This document shows positions 1 to 10,594 of a DNA stretch of 64,000 nucleotides, piece by piece. A program made the position numbers and the translations under genes. Every line of letters starts with the position of its first letter. Within the stretch, counting starts at the first letter, position 1. The notes beneath the pieces are model-generated. The model ran no database searches. It was given only the letters and a program-made list of their open reading frames with translations, and was not told the origin of the DNA. The stretch spans positions 97,238 through 161,237 of the forward strand of contig NZ_FOAV01000013.1 in the NCBI RefSeq assembly GCF_900109745.1. The letters are read 5' to 3'. This DNA comes from Roseateles sp. YR242 (GTDB lineage: Bacteria > Pseudomonadota > Gammaproteobacteria > Burkholderiales > Burkholderiaceae_C).

Positions 1-1443
<1,443 letters not shown>

Positions 1444-1446
1444 TTC

Positions 1447-1809
1447 TTACAGCCTCCAGAGCACTTGGATCGCCCAACCCGCGCAACCCGACAACCACAC
1501 CAGCGTGAACACATGCAGCGCCAGCCGCAGGCCCACCGGTTTCACGTAATCCATCCAGATATCGCGCACACCGACCCAGGCGTGCCACGCCAGGGAGATG
1601 ATCAAGGCGAAGGTCAGGAACTTCATCCATTGCTGGCTGAAAATGCCAGCCCACAGGTCATAGCCCAGCGGGCGACCTGGCCACAGCACCTGCACCAGCA
1701 GGACGATGGTGAACAGCGCCATCAGCAGCGCGGTGGCGCGCTGGACCATCCAGTCGCGCAGACCGTAATGCGCACCGACGACGATGCGCTTGGATCCGTA
1801 AGTTGTCAT
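1447..1809 (-). CDS. sdhD: Succinate dehydrogenase membrane anchor subunit
   Basis: This 120-residue protein with three hydrophobic segments anchors SdhAB to the inner membrane and helps form the heme b and quinone sites. The motif HAWVGVRDIWMDYV in the second helix contains the SdhD-type His and the conserved Asp. It follows sdhC by about 100 bases and abuts sdhA, which fits the order sdhC-sdhD-sdhA-sdhB. The length matches the family. Confidence 0.95.
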   Translation of the reverse strand: MTTYGSKRIVVGAHYGLRDWMVQRATALLMALFTIVLLVQVLWPGRPLGYDLWAGIFSQQWMKFLTFALIISLAWHAWVGVRDIWMDYVKPVGLRLALHVFTLVWLSGCAGWAIQVLWRL

Positions 1810-1907
1810 TTGGATTTGCCTTTTGGGTATCGGCGCTCGATCAACGCCCCATCGACGCGTGGTGGGCGTTCAATGGGCTTGATCCAGCACTCAATCAGTG
1901 ACGGGAC

Positions 1908-2348
1908 TCAGTACAACCCGAACAGCTTGGCGCCGAGCAGCACGGTCAGGCCCAGGCTCAGGGCCAGGGTGATGACGGCGCTGCGGTGGCCCTGGGCCTT
2001 GCTGACGCTGTGGGTGGCATCCATCCACAGGTGGCGCACGCCGGCGATGAAGTGGTGCAGATAGCCCCAGATCAGGCCCAGCGTCACCAGCTTCACGAAC
2101 CAGGCCGGCACAAAACCGATGCCGCCGAGGTAGGCGCTGGTGAAGGACTCATAGGAGATCTCGGACGTGAGGCTGTTGTCGAACAGCCAGATCACGAACG
2201 GGAGCAGGAAGAACATCAGCAGGCCGCTGATGCGGTGCAGGATCGACACGATACCGGCCGGAGGCAGGCGGTAGCCGGCGATCTGCGTGATGTGGATGTT
2301 GGTGTAGACCGGTCGTTTCTTGGTGGTGGCAGAAGTGGCGTCCGTCAT
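1908..2348 (-). CDS. sdhC: Succinate dehydrogenase cytochrome b556 subunit
   Basis: A 146-residue cytochrome b subunit of complex II with three membrane segments. It shows the family motif HRISG, and HHFIAGVRHLWMD includes the axial heme ligand region. The ATG at 2348 is chosen because AAGG lies just upstream and because the protein then starts MTDATSATTKKRPVYTNIHI, like the family. The longer in-frame extension upstream has no homology-like features. It is the first gene of the leftward sdh operon, with the GntR gene 105 bases upstream on the same strand. Confidence 0.95.
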   Translation of the reverse strand: MTDATSATTKKRPVYTNIHITQIAGYRLPPAGIVSILHRISGLLMFFLLPFVIWLFDNSLTSEISYESFTSAYLGGIGFVPAWFVKLVTLGLIWGYLHHFIAGVRHLWMDATHSVSKAQGHRSAVITLALSLGLTVLLGAKLFGLY

Positions 2349-2453
2349 GTCCGACCTTGTAATCGATGTGAAACCCGATGATTTTAGAGCAAGGACCAAC
2401 TGTTCGCAGGCGTCCCGGGCGCATGTCGGTTCAGCGACAGGCACCGTTGGCCT

Positions 2454-3236
2454 TCATTGGAGATCGTTGCGATAAAAGTGATGGGTTGTGTTGTAGAGAC
2501 CGCGGCGCAACTCCACCGGCTTGTCGCCGTAGGTGAAGGAAAGCCGCTCCACGCTCAGCAGCGGACTGCCGGGCGTCACCTGCAGCAGCGCGGCGGAATC
2601 TTCTTCCGCCGCCACTGCCCGGATCTTTTCCTGTGCACGAATCATGTGCACACCAAATTCGGTTTCGAGCATGCCGTAGAACGGGCCGCGATGCTCCAGC
2701 AGCCGCTCCGTCGACAGCCCCTTGAACATGGCACCCGGCAGCCAGATGTCGTCCAGCACCACCGGTTGGCCGCCACTGTGCAGCAGCCGGCGGATCTCGA
2801 AGACCGGATCACCCGCACGCAGATGCATCAGCCGGGCGATCCAGGCCGGCGCCCGCAGGCGGCGGCAATCCAGCAGCTGGCGCCCCAGCGACGAGGAGGC
2901 CGCCTCGTCGGGCGTCAGGCGCAGGAAACGGAACTGCTGCTGCTGCTCGGCATGGGTGGCCACGAAGGTACCCTTGCCCTGGCGACGCACCAGCAGATTC
3001 TCGGCCGCCAGCTCATCGATGGCCTTGCGGACGGTCCCCTGGCTCACCCCGAAGCGTGACGCCAGCTCCATTTCGCTGGGAATGCTGTCCCCCGCCTTCC
3101 ACTCACCCGCCTGCAGACCAGCCAGGATCAAGCCCTTGATCTGCCGATACAGCGGACTGAAGGCCGGCGCTGCCTCGGCACGGGCCAGCTCATTGAGCGG
3201 GGTGACCGGGTTGGGCGACGGGACGGGGGGCGACAT
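2454..3236 (-). CDS. GntR-family regulator, HutC/UTRA type
   Basis: A 260-residue regulator. Residues about 25-95 form a GntR winged helix (SPLYRQIKGLILAG, SEMELASRFGVSQGTVRKAI, GKGTFVA). The remainder is a UTRA effector-binding domain (VFEIRRLLHSGGQPV near 140, SPLLSVERLSFTYGDKPVEL near the end). The start at MSPPVPSPNP (3236) is preferred; an ATG 39 bases upstream is possible. It sits between sdhC, same strand, and divergent mdh, so control of TCA-cycle genes by an organic-acid effector is a fair inference. The effector is not known from sequence. Confidence 0.9.
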   Translation of the reverse strand: MSPPVPSPNPVTPLNELARAEAAPAFSPLYRQIKGLILAGLQAGEWKAGDSIPSEMELASRFGVSQGTVRKAIDELAAENLLVRRQGKGTFVATHAEQQQQFRFLRLTPDEAASSSLGRQLLDCRRLRAPAWIARLMHLRAGDPVFEIRRLLHSGGQPVVLDDIWLPGAMFKGLSTERLLEHRGPFYGMLETEFGVHMIRAQEKIRAVAAEEDSAALLQVTPGSPLLSVERLSFTYGDKPVELRRGLYNTTHHFYRNDLQ

Positions 3237-3302
3237 GGGCCGGCATTCGAGCACAAAGCAGCCTGCCAAGTCCATCTGTATTCAGGGAGACCCAGCGCGT
3301 TA

Positions 3303-3316
3303 GTCTTATATAAGAC
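3303..3316. promoter_or_regulatory. Perfect 14-bp palindrome, candidate GntR operator
   Basis: GTCTTATATAAGAC reads identically on both strands. It lies in the 262-base gap between the divergent gntR and mdh genes. Size and symmetry suit a GntR dimer. It contains TATATAA, so it may overlap a -10 element. No second copy was seen at sdhC, the CitE-like gene or acnB. Regulator assignment is inferred from proximity. Confidence 0.55.
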
Positions 3317-3498
3317 ACAAGAGTGTCAGATTCTCGCCATGAAAGCCCGGCTTTTTTGAGCGAACAGCGTCCCCAGGTGTTTGAAGAAGACCCCTCTCTC
3401 CACTCGCCCGGGGGTCGACTGGCCTACACTCACCGTCGCTGGCGCAGGCTCGCGACCGCGCCGACTGGATAACCTTTCACTCTTTCGGAGACCTCGTG

Positions 3499-4485
3499 AT
3501 GAGCAAGAAACCCGTTCGCGTCGCCGTGACTGGCGCTGCCGGCCAGATCGGCTATGCCCTGCTGTTCCGCATCGCTTCTGGCGAAATGCTGGGCAAGGAT
3601 CAACCCGTGATCCTGCAACTGCTGGAAATCGCGGACGAGAAGGCTCAGAACGCGCTCAAGGGCGTGATCATGGAACTGGAAGACTGCGCCTTCCCGCTGC
3701 TGGCTGGCATCGAAGCCCACAGCGACCCGATGACCGCCTTCAAGGACACCGACTACGCCCTGCTGGTCGGCGCACGTCCGCGCGGCCCCGGCATGGAACG
3801 TGCCGACCTGCTGGCCGCCAACGCCCAGATCTTCACCGTGCAGGGCAAGGCCCTGAACGCCGTGGCCTCGCGCAACGTGAAGGTGCTGGTGGTGGGCAAC
3901 CCGGCCAACACCAACGCCTACATCGCCATGAAGTCGGCGCCGGACCTGCCGGCCAAGAACTTCACCGCCATGCTGCGCCTGGACCACAACCGTGCGGCCT
4001 CGCAGATTGCTGCCAAGACCGGCAAGGCGGTGGCAGGTATCGAGAAGCTGGCCGTGTGGGGCAACCACTCGCCCACCATGTATGCCGACTACCGCTTCGC
4101 CACCATCGATGGCCAGCCGGTCAAGGCACTGATCAATGACGAGGAATGGAACCGCAATGTGTTCCTGCCCACCGTCGGCAAGCGTGGCGCCGCCATCATT
4201 GCCGCCCGCGGCCTGTCGTCGGCCGCTTCGGCCGCCAACGCCGCCATCGACCACATGCGCGACTGGGCCCTGGGCACCAATGGCAAGTGGGTCACGATGG
4301 GCATCCCGTCGGATGGCTCCTACGGCATCCCGAAGGACGTGATGTTCGGCTTTCCGGTCACCACCGAGAACGGCGAGTACAAGATCGTGCAAGGCCTGGA
4401 GATCGATGCCTTCTCGCAAGAGTGCATCAACAAGACCCTGGGCGAGCTGACCGACGAACAAAACGGCGTCAAGCATTTGCTCTGA
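3499..4485 (+). CDS. mdh: Malate dehydrogenase (NAD-dependent)
   Basis: Interconverts malate and oxaloacetate in the TCA cycle. It has 328 residues and belongs to the cytoplasmic-type (animal/Burkholderia-like) MDH group. The NAD-binding motif [13 protein letters not shown] is at about residues 9-21. The mobile-loop arginines are in [15 protein letters not shown], the catalytic Asp is in LDHNRAAS and the catalytic His in [16 protein letters not shown] ribosome site at 3487-3490 gives 8 bases to ATG 3499; a GTG directly before it is less well spaced. A terminator follows at 4553. Confidence 0.97.
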   Translation: MSKKPVRVAVTGAAGQIGYALLFRIASGEMLGKDQPVILQLLEIADEKAQNALKGVIMELEDCAFPLLAGIEAHSDPMTAFKDTDYALLVGARPRGPGMERADLLAANAQIFTVQGKALNAVASRNVKVLVVGNPANTNAYIAMKSAPDLPAKNFTAMLRLDHNRAASQIAAKTGKAVAGIEKLAVWGNHSPTMYADYRFATIDGQPVKALINDEEWNRNVFLPTVGKRGAAIIAARGLSSAASAANAAIDHMRDWALGTNGKWVTMGIPSDGSYGIPKDVMFGFPVTTENGEYKIVQGLEIDAFSQECINKTLGELTDEQNGVKHLL

Positions 4486-4552
4486 TCTCTCCCTGAGAGA
4501 CACTCAAGGACGCTCTGCACCATGCCTCGCTGGCGTGATGCAGGGACTCCTC

Positions 4553-4588
4553 AAAGGGCTGGCCCTCCTGGAGGGTCAGCCCTTTTTC
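4553..4588 (+). terminator. Rho-independent terminator after mdh
   Basis: A strong hairpin pairs AAAGGGCTG (4553-4561) with CAGCCCTTT (4577-4585). An inner CCC/GGG extension and a T run follow. It lies between mdh and the CitE-like gene and probably ends the mdh transcript. Confidence 0.85.
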
Positions 4589-4607
4589 CTTTATCCAGCC
4601 CCACATC

Positions 4608-5612
4608 ATGAGCAGCATCCCATTGCTTCATCCCGCCCAGGCCCTGTTCGAGGAAGGCCATGCACCGCCGGTGCTGCCGGTGGTCGACCATTACTGCGGC
4701 GTCGAGGCGCGCATGGTGAAGAGCCTGGAGATGCAGATCCAGATGGGGCCGGTGTTCGACATCACCCTGGACTGCGAGGACGGCGCCCCGGTGGGCGGCG
4801 AGGCGGAGCACATGCTGCTGGTGCTGCACCTGCTCAACGGCGCCATGAATGTCCACGGCCGGGTGGGTGTGCGGGTGCACCCGTTCCAGCATCCGGCCTT
4901 TGAGGCGGATGTGGAGGCCGTGATTGCCGGGGGCGGCGAGAAGCTGGCCTATCTCATGATTCCCAAGCCGGAAGGCCTGGACGACTTGCAGCGCGCCATC
5001 GCCTTCATCGACAACAGCCTGCAGCGGCACCACATCCGCAAGCCCCTGCCCCTGCACACCCTGATCGAGACCCATGGCGCACTGCGGGATGTGATGGCCA
5101 TCGCCGCCCTGCCCCGCATTGAATCGCTGTCCTTCGGGCTGATGGACTATGTCTCGGCACACCGGGGCGCCATTCCGCGCTCAGCGCTGACGGTGGAGGG
5201 TCAGTTCAATCATCCACTGGTCCAGCGGGCCAAGCTGGCCATTGCGGCGGCCGCGCACACCTACGGGAAAACCCCATCCCATTGTGTCGTCACCGAGTTC
5301 AAGAGCGAGCGGGCGATCCAGTCCGCGGCGGAGCGGGCAGCGCGGGAGTTGGGGTACACCCGGATGTGGAGTATCCATCCGCAACAGATCCGTCCGATCA
5401 TCGAAGCCTTTGCACCCAGCGTGGCCGAGATCGACGAAGCCATCGACATCCTGCAGGCCGCACAGGCGGCGCAGTGGGCCCCCATCCAACATCGTGACAT
5501 GCTTCACGACCGGGCCAGCTACCGGCTGTTCTGGCACCTCCTTCAACGTGCATTCCGCACTGGACAGCCGCTACCGGCCGAGGTCAAACAGGCGTGGTTC
5601 GGCCCTCAATGA
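4608..5612 (+). CDS. HpcH/HpaI aldolase, CitE-like CoA-ester lyase family
   Basis: A 334-residue TIM-barrel protein of the CitE/malyl-CoA lyase superfamily. Visible signatures are DITLDCEDGAP (acidic metal-binding strand), RVGVRVHPF (CoA/substrate Arg), LHTLIETHGAL (the Glu of the ETxxA-type strand) and SFGLMDYVSAH. Related genes commonly sit beside mdh and sdh in Burkholderiales. The substrate is not readable from sequence; malyl-, citramalyl- or another acyl-CoA is possible, and no other citrate lyase subunits are nearby. It follows the mdh terminator, so it likely has its own promoter. Confidence 0.85.
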   Translation: MSSIPLLHPAQALFEEGHAPPVLPVVDHYCGVEARMVKSLEMQIQMGPVFDITLDCEDGAPVGGEAEHMLLVLHLLNGAMNVHGRVGVRVHPFQHPAFEADVEAVIAGGGEKLAYLMIPKPEGLDDLQRAIAFIDNSLQRHHIRKPLPLHTLIETHGALRDVMAIAALPRIESLSFGLMDYVSAHRGAIPRSALTVEGQFNHPLVQRAKLAIAAAAHTYGKTPSHCVVTEFKSERAIQSAAERAARELGYTRMWSIHPQQIRPIIEAFAPSVAEIDEAIDILQAAQAAQWAPIQHRDMLHDRASYRLFWHLLQRAFRTGQPLPAEVKQAWFGPQ

Positions 5613-5789
5613 AGGGTGGCAAATGCCACAGCACCCGCTATCTTGAGTGAACAACCCCCTACTGTTTGAAACAAACCCTGCGCGCACGCCGCTTGCCCCG
5701 CGCGAGAATTCGCCAGCCGTCGAAACAGTGGTCATCAAGCTTCTGGGACGACACCCTGCTGCACTGCCCTATTTCCAAAGACGACCCGC

Positions 5790-6332
5790 ATGAAAACCTC
5801 CTTCGCCCTGTCCAGCACTGTTGCCACCGCCTTGCTGTTGGCCGCCGGCCTTGTCTGCGCCGAACCTTCGGTGCAGGGCAACAACACCAAGCCGGCCCCG
5901 GCAGCCACCAAGGCTTCGGCCAAGAAGGCGCCCGCCAAGCCGGCCGGCCCGGCCCCGCTGCCGGAAGCCAGCGCCGAGCAGCTGGCTGCCGCCCAACAGG
6001 CTTATCTGGGCCACTATGACTGCGAGTTCAAGCAGTCGGTAGAAATCACCGCCAACGCCAAGCACGCCGGCTACATCGACGTGGCCTTCCTGAAGCAGGT
6101 CTTCACGATGAAGCCAGTGCTGTCCTCCACCGGCGCGCTGCGCCTGGAAGACGTGGCCGGCCGCACGCTGATGGTCCAGATCGCCAACAAGTCGATGCTG
6201 CTGGACACCAATGCCGGCCGCCGCATGGTGGACGAGTGCATCCACCCGCAGCAACGTGCCGCGATTGAAGCCGCCCGCGCCGCTTCGGCGGTGCCGGTCA
6301 GCAGCCTGGGCATTGCCCCCGCTGCCCACTGA
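5790..6332 (+). CDS. Exported conserved protein, possibly MliC-like
   Basis: A 180-residue protein with a signal peptide (about residues 1-24, ending VCA|EP). A 35-residue Ala/Pro/Lys linker follows, then a compact domain of about 90 residues starting at YLGHYDCEFKQSVEI. The domain has only two cysteines, in YDCEF and VDECIH, spaced as expected for one disulfide. The layout recalls MliC/PliC lysozyme-inhibitor folds, but the typical SASGARY-type motif is not clear, so this is a weak suggestion. A terminator follows 16 bases after the stop, so it is probably monocistronic. Confidence 0.7.
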   Translation: MKTSFALSSTVATALLLAAGLVCAEPSVQGNNTKPAPAATKASAKKAPAKPAGPAPLPEASAEQLAAAQQAYLGHYDCEFKQSVEITANAKHAGYIDVAFLKQVFTMKPVLSSTGALRLEDVAGRTLMVQIANKSMLLDTNAGRRMVDECIHPQQRAAIEAARAASAVPVSSLGIAPAAH

Positions 6333-6348
6333 GCCCAGGCTCAGCAAG

Positions 6349-6376
6349 AAAAGCGCGCCGCTGGCGCGTTTTTTTT
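6349..6376 (+). terminator. Rho-independent terminator
   Basis: CGCGCC (6354-6359), loop GCT and GGCGCG (6363-6368), extended by AAAA/TTTT pairing, then eight T residues. It ends transcription of the exported protein before the vapBC promoter. Confidence 0.85.
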
Positions 6377-6436
6377 CGCCCCTCGGCGCCGATGCCCGAC
6401 CATTTCACTCTGGCCTTCTGTGGCTTCCCGCACGCC

Positions 6437-6461
6437 AAGTATGTAGAATCCATACATACTT
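6437..6461. promoter_or_regulatory. vapBC operator/promoter palindrome
   Basis: AAGTATGTA (6437-6445) and TACATACTT (6453-6461) are perfect 9-base inverted arms around a 7-base centre. A TAGAAT -10-like hexamer (6444-6449) lies inside. It is 29 bases before the antitoxin start. This is the usual place for autoregulatory binding by a VapB/VapC complex. Confidence 0.7.
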
Positions 6462-6490
6462 TCCACCGCATACCAAGCCGGGAGCCCACC

Positions 6491-6736
6491 ATGGAAGCCA
6501 CTGTCGCCGAACGCGGCCAGATCACCTTGCCCAAGGCGGTCCGTGATGCACTGGGTCTCACCAAGGGAACCACCCTGAAGGTGGAACTGGACGGCGCCCG
6601 CATCATCCTGCGCAAGAATGTGGATGACGCCATTTCCCGCGCTCGCGGCCGCTTCAAGCTGCCGGACGGCACCACCACCGACGACGTGATGCGCGAGCTG
6701 CGTGGCCGCGCGCCCACGGACCCCACCCAGGCCTGA
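6491..6736 (+). CDS. vapB: AbrB/SpoVT-type antitoxin (VapB)
   Basis: An 81-residue antitoxin. The N-terminal swapped-hairpin AbrB/MazE DNA-binding domain is clear (VAERGQITLPKAVRDALGL, then GTTLKVELDGARIILRK). The C-terminal half (FKLPDGTTTDDVMRELRG) should wrap the toxin. ATG 6491 has GGGAG upstream at 7-base spacing. It overlaps no neighbour and is followed 6 bases later by the PIN toxin, forming a standard type II module controlled by the palindrome at 6437. Confidence 0.88.
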   Translation: MEATVAERGQITLPKAVRDALGLTKGTTLKVELDGARIILRKNVDDAISRARGRFKLPDGTTTDDVMRELRGRAPTDPTQA

Positions 6737-6742
6737 CCCCCG

Positions 6743-7228
6743 ATGATCGCTGTAGACAGCTCTGTCCTCATCGACCTGCTGGGCGACGCCCCGGGAGCCG
6801 ATGCCGCGGAGGCGGCCTTGCGGCTGGCCCTGTCCACCGGCCCCGTGGTGCTGTGTGATGTGGTCCTCTCCGAGGTCACCGCCGGTCTCGGCCATGGCTC
6901 CGAAGTCATGGACGCCCTGGAAGAGATGGGCCTGGGCTTCTCCGCCATCGACCAGCGTGCGGCTATCCGTGCCGGTGAGATGCAGCGAAAATTCAAGCAA
7001 CGCCTTCGGGATGACCCCAAGGTGGGCGCCAAGGCGGCCAAATCCGTATCCCCCGATGGTGCCGGCGCTGCCCGCGCCATTGCTGACTTCCTGGTCGGCG
7101 CGCATGCCATGTTGCAGTGCGACGGCCTCATCACGCGCGACCAGGGATTTTTCCGAGATTATTTCAAGGGACTCAAAGTCATCGTGCCGACGGAGCCTCT
7201 GCATGGCAGAAGCCTCCGCGCGCCCTGA
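6743..7228 (+). CDS. vapC: PIN-domain toxin ribonuclease (VapC)
   Basis: A 161-residue PIN-domain RNase expected to cleave RNA when VapB is degraded. Acidic Mg-binding residues are seen in IAVDSSVLIDLL (Asp4), LSEVTAGL (Glu) and CDGLITRDQGF (Asp). It is somewhat longer than the typical 130 residues because of an extended segment around residues 88-112 (DDPKVGAKAAKSVSPDGAG). It sits between the exported protein and acnB, inside an otherwise TCA-related block, which suggests later insertion of the module. Confidence 0.87.
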   Translation: MIAVDSSVLIDLLGDAPGADAAEAALRLALSTGPVVLCDVVLSEVTAGLGHGSEVMDALEEMGLGFSAIDQRAAIRAGEMQRKFKQRLRDDPKVGAKAAKSVSPDGAGAARAIADFLVGAHAMLQCDGLITRDQGFFRDYFKGLKVIVPTEPLHGRSLRAP

Positions 7229-7285
7229 CCCACAAGATCCCGCTTTACTGACCCAAGCCAGAGACTACCGAGACTGGAGTTCGCA

Positions 7286-9877
7286 ATGCTGCAAGCCTAC
7301 CGCCAACACGAAGCCGAGCGCGCTGCGCTGGGGATCCCGCCGCTGCCGCTGGATGCCAAGCAAGTCGCCGAGCTGATCGAGCTCATCAAGAACCCGCCCG
7401 CCGGCGAAGGCGAATTCCTCGTGGGTCTGCTGACGCATCGCGTCCCGCCGGGCGTGGACGATGCCGCCAAGGTCAAGGCCAGCTTCCTGGCTGCGGTCGC
7501 CCATGGCGACCTGGTGGTGAGCCTGATCTCCAAGGCCAAGGCCACCGAACTGCTGGGCACCATGGTGGGTGGCTACAACGTCAAGCCGCTGGTGGACCTG
7601 CTGGACGACAAGGAGGTTGCGTCGGTCGCTGCCGCCGGTCTGAAGAAGACCCTGCTGATGTTCGATGCCTTCCACGACGTCTCGGAAAAGGCCAAGGCCG
7701 GCAACGCCCAGGCCACCGCCGTGATCCACAGCTGGGCCGATGCGGAGTGGTTCACCTCCCGCCCCGAGGTCGAGAAGAAGATCACCGTCACCGTCTTCAA
7801 GGTGCCTGGCGAGACCAACACCGACGACCTCTCCCCTGCCCCTGACGCCTGGAGCCGCCCGGACATTCCGCTGCACTACCTGGCCATGCTGAAGAACACG
7901 CGCCCTGACGCGGCCTTCAAGCCTGAGGAAGACGGCAAGCGCGGCCCGATGCAGTTCATCGAAGACCTGAAGAAGAAGGGCCACCTGGTTGCCTACGTGG
8001 GCGACGTGGTCGGCACCGGCTCTTCCCGCAAATCGGCCACCAACTCGGTGATCTGGGCCACCGGCCAGGACATCCCGTTCGTGCCGAACAAGCGCTTCGG
8101 CGGGGTGACACTGGGCACCAAGATCGCCCCGATCTTCTTCAACACCCAGGAAGACTCCGGTTCGCTGCCCATTGAAGTGGACGTGAACAACCTGGAAATG
8201 GGCGACGTGATCGACGTCTACCCGTACGACGGCAAGATCGAGAAGAACGGCGCCGTGGTGGCCGAGTTCTCGCTGAAGAGCGACGTGCTGCTGGACGAAG
8301 TGCGCGCCGGTGGCCGCATCAACCTGATCATCGGCCGCTCGCTGACCGGCAAGGCCCGTGAGTTCCTGGGCCTGCCCGCCTCCACCCTGTTCCGCCTGCC
8401 CCAGCCGCCGGTGGATTCCGGCAAGGGCTTCACGCTGGCACAAAAGATGGTGGGCCGCGCCTGCGGTCTGCCGGACAACCAGGGCATCCGTCCGGGCACC
8501 TACTGCGAGCCCAAGATGACCACCGTCGGTTCGCAGGACACCACCGGCCCGATGACCCGCGACGAGCTGAAGGACCTGGCCTGCCTGGGCTTCTCGGCCG
8601 ATCTGGTGATGCAATCCTTCTGCCACACGGCTGCCTACCCCAAGGCGGTGGACGTGAAGATGCACCGCGAGCTGCCGCACTTCATCAGTGACCGCGGCGG
8701 CGTGGCCCTGCGCCCGGGCGACGGCGTGATCCACAGCTGGCTGAACCGCCTGCTGCTGCCCGACACCGTGGGCACCGGTGGTGACTCCCACACCCGCTTC
8801 CCCATCGGCATCAGCTTCCCCGCCGGCTCCGGCCTGGTGGCCTTTGGCGCGGCCACGGGCGTGATGCCGCTGGACATGCCGGAATCGGTGCTGGTGCGTT
8901 TCAAGGGTGAGATGCAGCCCGGTGTGACGCTGCGCGACCTGGTGCATGCCATTCCGCTGTATGCCATCAAGGCCGGTCTGCTGACGGTGGAGAAGAAGGG
9001 CAAGAAGAACATCTTCTCGGGCCGCATCCTGGAAATCGAAGGCCTGCCCGACCTGAAGGTGGAGCAAGCGTTCGAGCTGTCCGACGCATCGGCCGAGCGT
9101 TCGGCTGCGGGCTGCACGATCAAGCTGAATCCGGCACCGATCAAGGAGTACCTGACCTCCAACATCGTGTTGATGAAGAACATGATTGCCGACGGCTACG
9201 CCGACAAGCGCACGCTGGAGCGCCGGATCAAGAACGTGGAAGCGTGGCTGGCGAATCCCAATCTGCTGGAAGCGGACAAGGACGCCGAATACGCAGCCGT
9301 GATCGAGATCGATCTGGCCGACATCCAGGAACCGATCGTGTGCTGCCCGAACGACCCGGACGACGCCAAGTTCATGTCGGAAGTGCAAGGCACCAAGATC
9401 GACGAAGCCTTCATCGGTTCGTGCATGACCAACATCGGCCACTTCCGTGCAGCAGCCAAGCTGCTGGGCGGTGCGCGAGACATCCCGGTGAAGCTGTGGG
9501 TGGCCCCGCCGACGAAGATGGATCAGAACGAGCTGATCAAGGAAGGCCACTACGCGACCTTCGGCACGGCTGGTGCACGTACCGAGATGCCGGGATGCTC
9601 GCTGTGCATGGGTAACCAGGCGCAGGTGCGTGAAGGCGCGACGGTGATGTCGACCTCGACCCGCAACTTCCCCAACCGTCTGGGCAAGAACACCAATGTG
9701 TTCCTGGGCTCGGCGGAACTGGCTGCGGTGTGCTCCAAGCTGGGCCGGATCCCGACCCTGCAGGAGTACCACGAGGCGATGGGCATCATCAACAAGGACG
9801 CCGCAAGCGTGTATCGCTACATGAACTTCGATCAGATCGAAGAGTATGCGGATACGGCCAAGTCCGTGACGGTCTGA
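7286..9877 (+). CDS. acnB: Aconitate hydratase B
   Basis: Bifunctional aconitase B converts citrate to isocitrate through cis-aconitate. It has 863 residues, close to the 865 of E. coli AcnB. The order HEAT-like N-terminal domain, swivel domain ([17 protein letters not shown]) and catalytic domains is typical of the B type. 4Fe-4S ligands are in [11 protein letters not shown] and [17 protein letters not shown] precedes ATG 7286. A strong terminator follows at 9924, so it appears to be transcribed alone. Confidence 0.97.
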   Translation: MLQAYRQHEAERAALGIPPLPLDAKQVAELIELIKNPPAGEGEFLVGLLTHRVPPGVDDAAKVKASFLAAVAHGDLVVSLISKAKATELLGTMVGGYNVKPLVDLLDDKEVASVAAAGLKKTLLMFDAFHDVSEKAKAGNAQATAVIHSWADAEWFTSRPEVEKKITVTVFKVPGETNTDDLSPAPDAWSRPDIPLHYLAMLKNTRPDAAFKPEEDGKRGPMQFIEDLKKKGHLVAYVGDVVGTGSSRKSATNSVIWATGQDIPFVPNKRFGGVTLGTKIAPIFFNTQEDSGSLPIEVDVNNLEMGDVIDVYPYDGKIEKNGAVVAEFSLKSDVLLDEVRAGGRINLIIGRSLTGKAREFLGLPASTLFRLPQPPVDSGKGFTLAQKMVGRACGLPDNQGIRPGTYCEPKMTTVGSQDTTGPMTRDELKDLACLGFSADLVMQSFCHTAAYPKAVDVKMHRELPHFISDRGGVALRPGDGVIHSWLNRLLLPDTVGTGGDSHTRFPIGISFPAGSGLVAFGAATGVMPLDMPESVLVRFKGEMQPGVTLRDLVHAIPLYAIKAGLLTVEKKGKKNIFSGRILEIEGLPDLKVEQAFELSDASAERSAAGCTIKLNPAPIKEYLTSNIVLMKNMIADGYADKRTLERRIKNVEAWLANPNLLEADKDAEYAAVIEIDLADIQEPIVCCPNDPDDAKFMSEVQGTKIDEAFIGSCMTNIGHFRAAAKLLGGARDIPVKLWVAPPTKMDQNELIKEGHYATFGTAGARTEMPGCSLCMGNQAQVREGATVMSTSTRNFPNRLGKNTNVFLGSAELAAVCSKLGRIPTLQEYHEAMGIINKDAASVYRYMNFDQIEEYADTAKSVTV

Positions 9878-9923
9878 GTGAGCGCTGCGGCCCGTAAGGG
9901 CTGCCAGCTCCGCCTGATCTTCC

Positions 9924-9961
9924 AAGCCCTGGGGTTGCTCACGCAGCCCCAGGGCTTTTTC
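9924..9961 (+). terminator. Rho-independent terminator after acnB
   Basis: An 11-base perfect stem pairs AAGCCCTGGGG (9924-9934) with CCCCAGGGCTT (9947-9957), followed by a T run. Confidence 0.9.
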
Positions 9962-9987
9962 GTTTCTCTGCGTCACCGGTGGATTTA

Positions 9988-10023
9988 TTTCTGTATTGAC
10001 AGAAATTTCTGCATACCTATAGT
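9988..10023 (+). promoter_or_regulatory. Strong promoter with overlapping operator half-sites
   Basis: TTGACA (9996-10001) and TATAGT (10018-10023) are separated by 16 bases, close to a consensus sigma-70 promoter. TTTCTG (9988-9993), CAGAAA (10000-10005) and TTTCTG (10006-10011) form overlapping inverted repeats, including the perfect palindrome CAGAAATTTCTG at 10000-10011. The regulator gene starts only 8 bases after the -10 box, so its mRNA may have almost no leader. Occupancy by the regulator would block this promoter. Confidence 0.75.
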
Positions 10024-10030
10024 TGCGCTC

Positions 10031-10561
10031 ATGGAACTCAGCTCAACCGCCCAACGTTTTGTTCTCCACTGGGGGGAGATGGGCAGCGCCTGGGGTGTGA
10101 ATCGCACCGTGGCACAGATTCATGCCCTGCTCTACTTTCATGGCCGTCCGTTGAATGCGGAAGAGATCGCGCAGACGCTGGCGGTCGCCCGCTCCAACGT
10201 CAGCACCAGCCTGAAGGAGCTGACCAGCTGGAACCTGGTGCGCGTGACCCATGTGCTGGGAGACCGGCGCGACTACTTCGAGACCTCGGTGGATGTTTGG
10301 GAGTTGCTGCGCACCATCGTGCGGGAACGCAAGCACCGGGAGTTCGACCCCACCGTCCGCATGCTGTCGGACCTGGTGGAGGACGAGAGCTTCAAGAACG
10401 AATCACCCGACACCCAAGACCGTGTGCGCGACTGCCTGCGCTTGATGCAGACCATGGGCGCATGGTCGGAAGAAATGATGCGACTCTCCCCCTCGACGCT
10501 GGAGAAGGTCCTGAAACTTGGCGCCAACATCCAGCGCTTCGTACGAGGCGACGGGGGTTAA
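10031..10561 (+). CDS. GbsR/MarR-type transcriptional regulator
   Basis: A 176-residue winged-helix protein. The recognition region ARSNVSTSLKELTSWNLVRVTHVLGDRRDYFET (about residues 55-87) is characteristic of the GbsR branch of MarR regulators, and a helical C-terminal dimerisation part follows. The start at 10031 has no Shine-Dalgarno sequence and lies where the transcript itself should begin. It is followed by a terminator and then by a gene with a matching operator, so control of both its own gene and the next operon is likely. The ligand is unknown. Confidence 0.85.
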   Translation: MELSSTAQRFVLHWGEMGSAWGVNRTVAQIHALLYFHGRPLNAEEIAQTLAVARSNVSTSLKELTSWNLVRVTHVLGDRRDYFETSVDVWELLRTIVRERKHREFDPTVRMLSDLVEDESFKNESPDTQDRVRDCLRLMQTMGAWSEEMMRLSPSTLEKVLKLGANIQRFVRGDGG

Positions 10562-10586
10562 CCGCCGGCGACGGCCCCTTTTTTTG
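10553..10586 (+). terminator. Probable terminator after the GbsR-type gene
   Basis: GGGGG (10553-10557) can pair with CCCC around a small GCCG-GCGA-CGGC hairpin (10564-10575), followed by seven T residues at 10579-10585. It overlaps the stop codon. Confidence 0.5.
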
Positions 10587-10594
10587 ATCAACGA

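Noticed and set aside
7265..9976. Long open frame (about 900 codons) on the minus strand opposite acnB
   Set aside because: It is a shadow of acnB caused by GC-rich third positions; its product is His/Gly/Arg-rich with no domain, while acnB is unmistakable.
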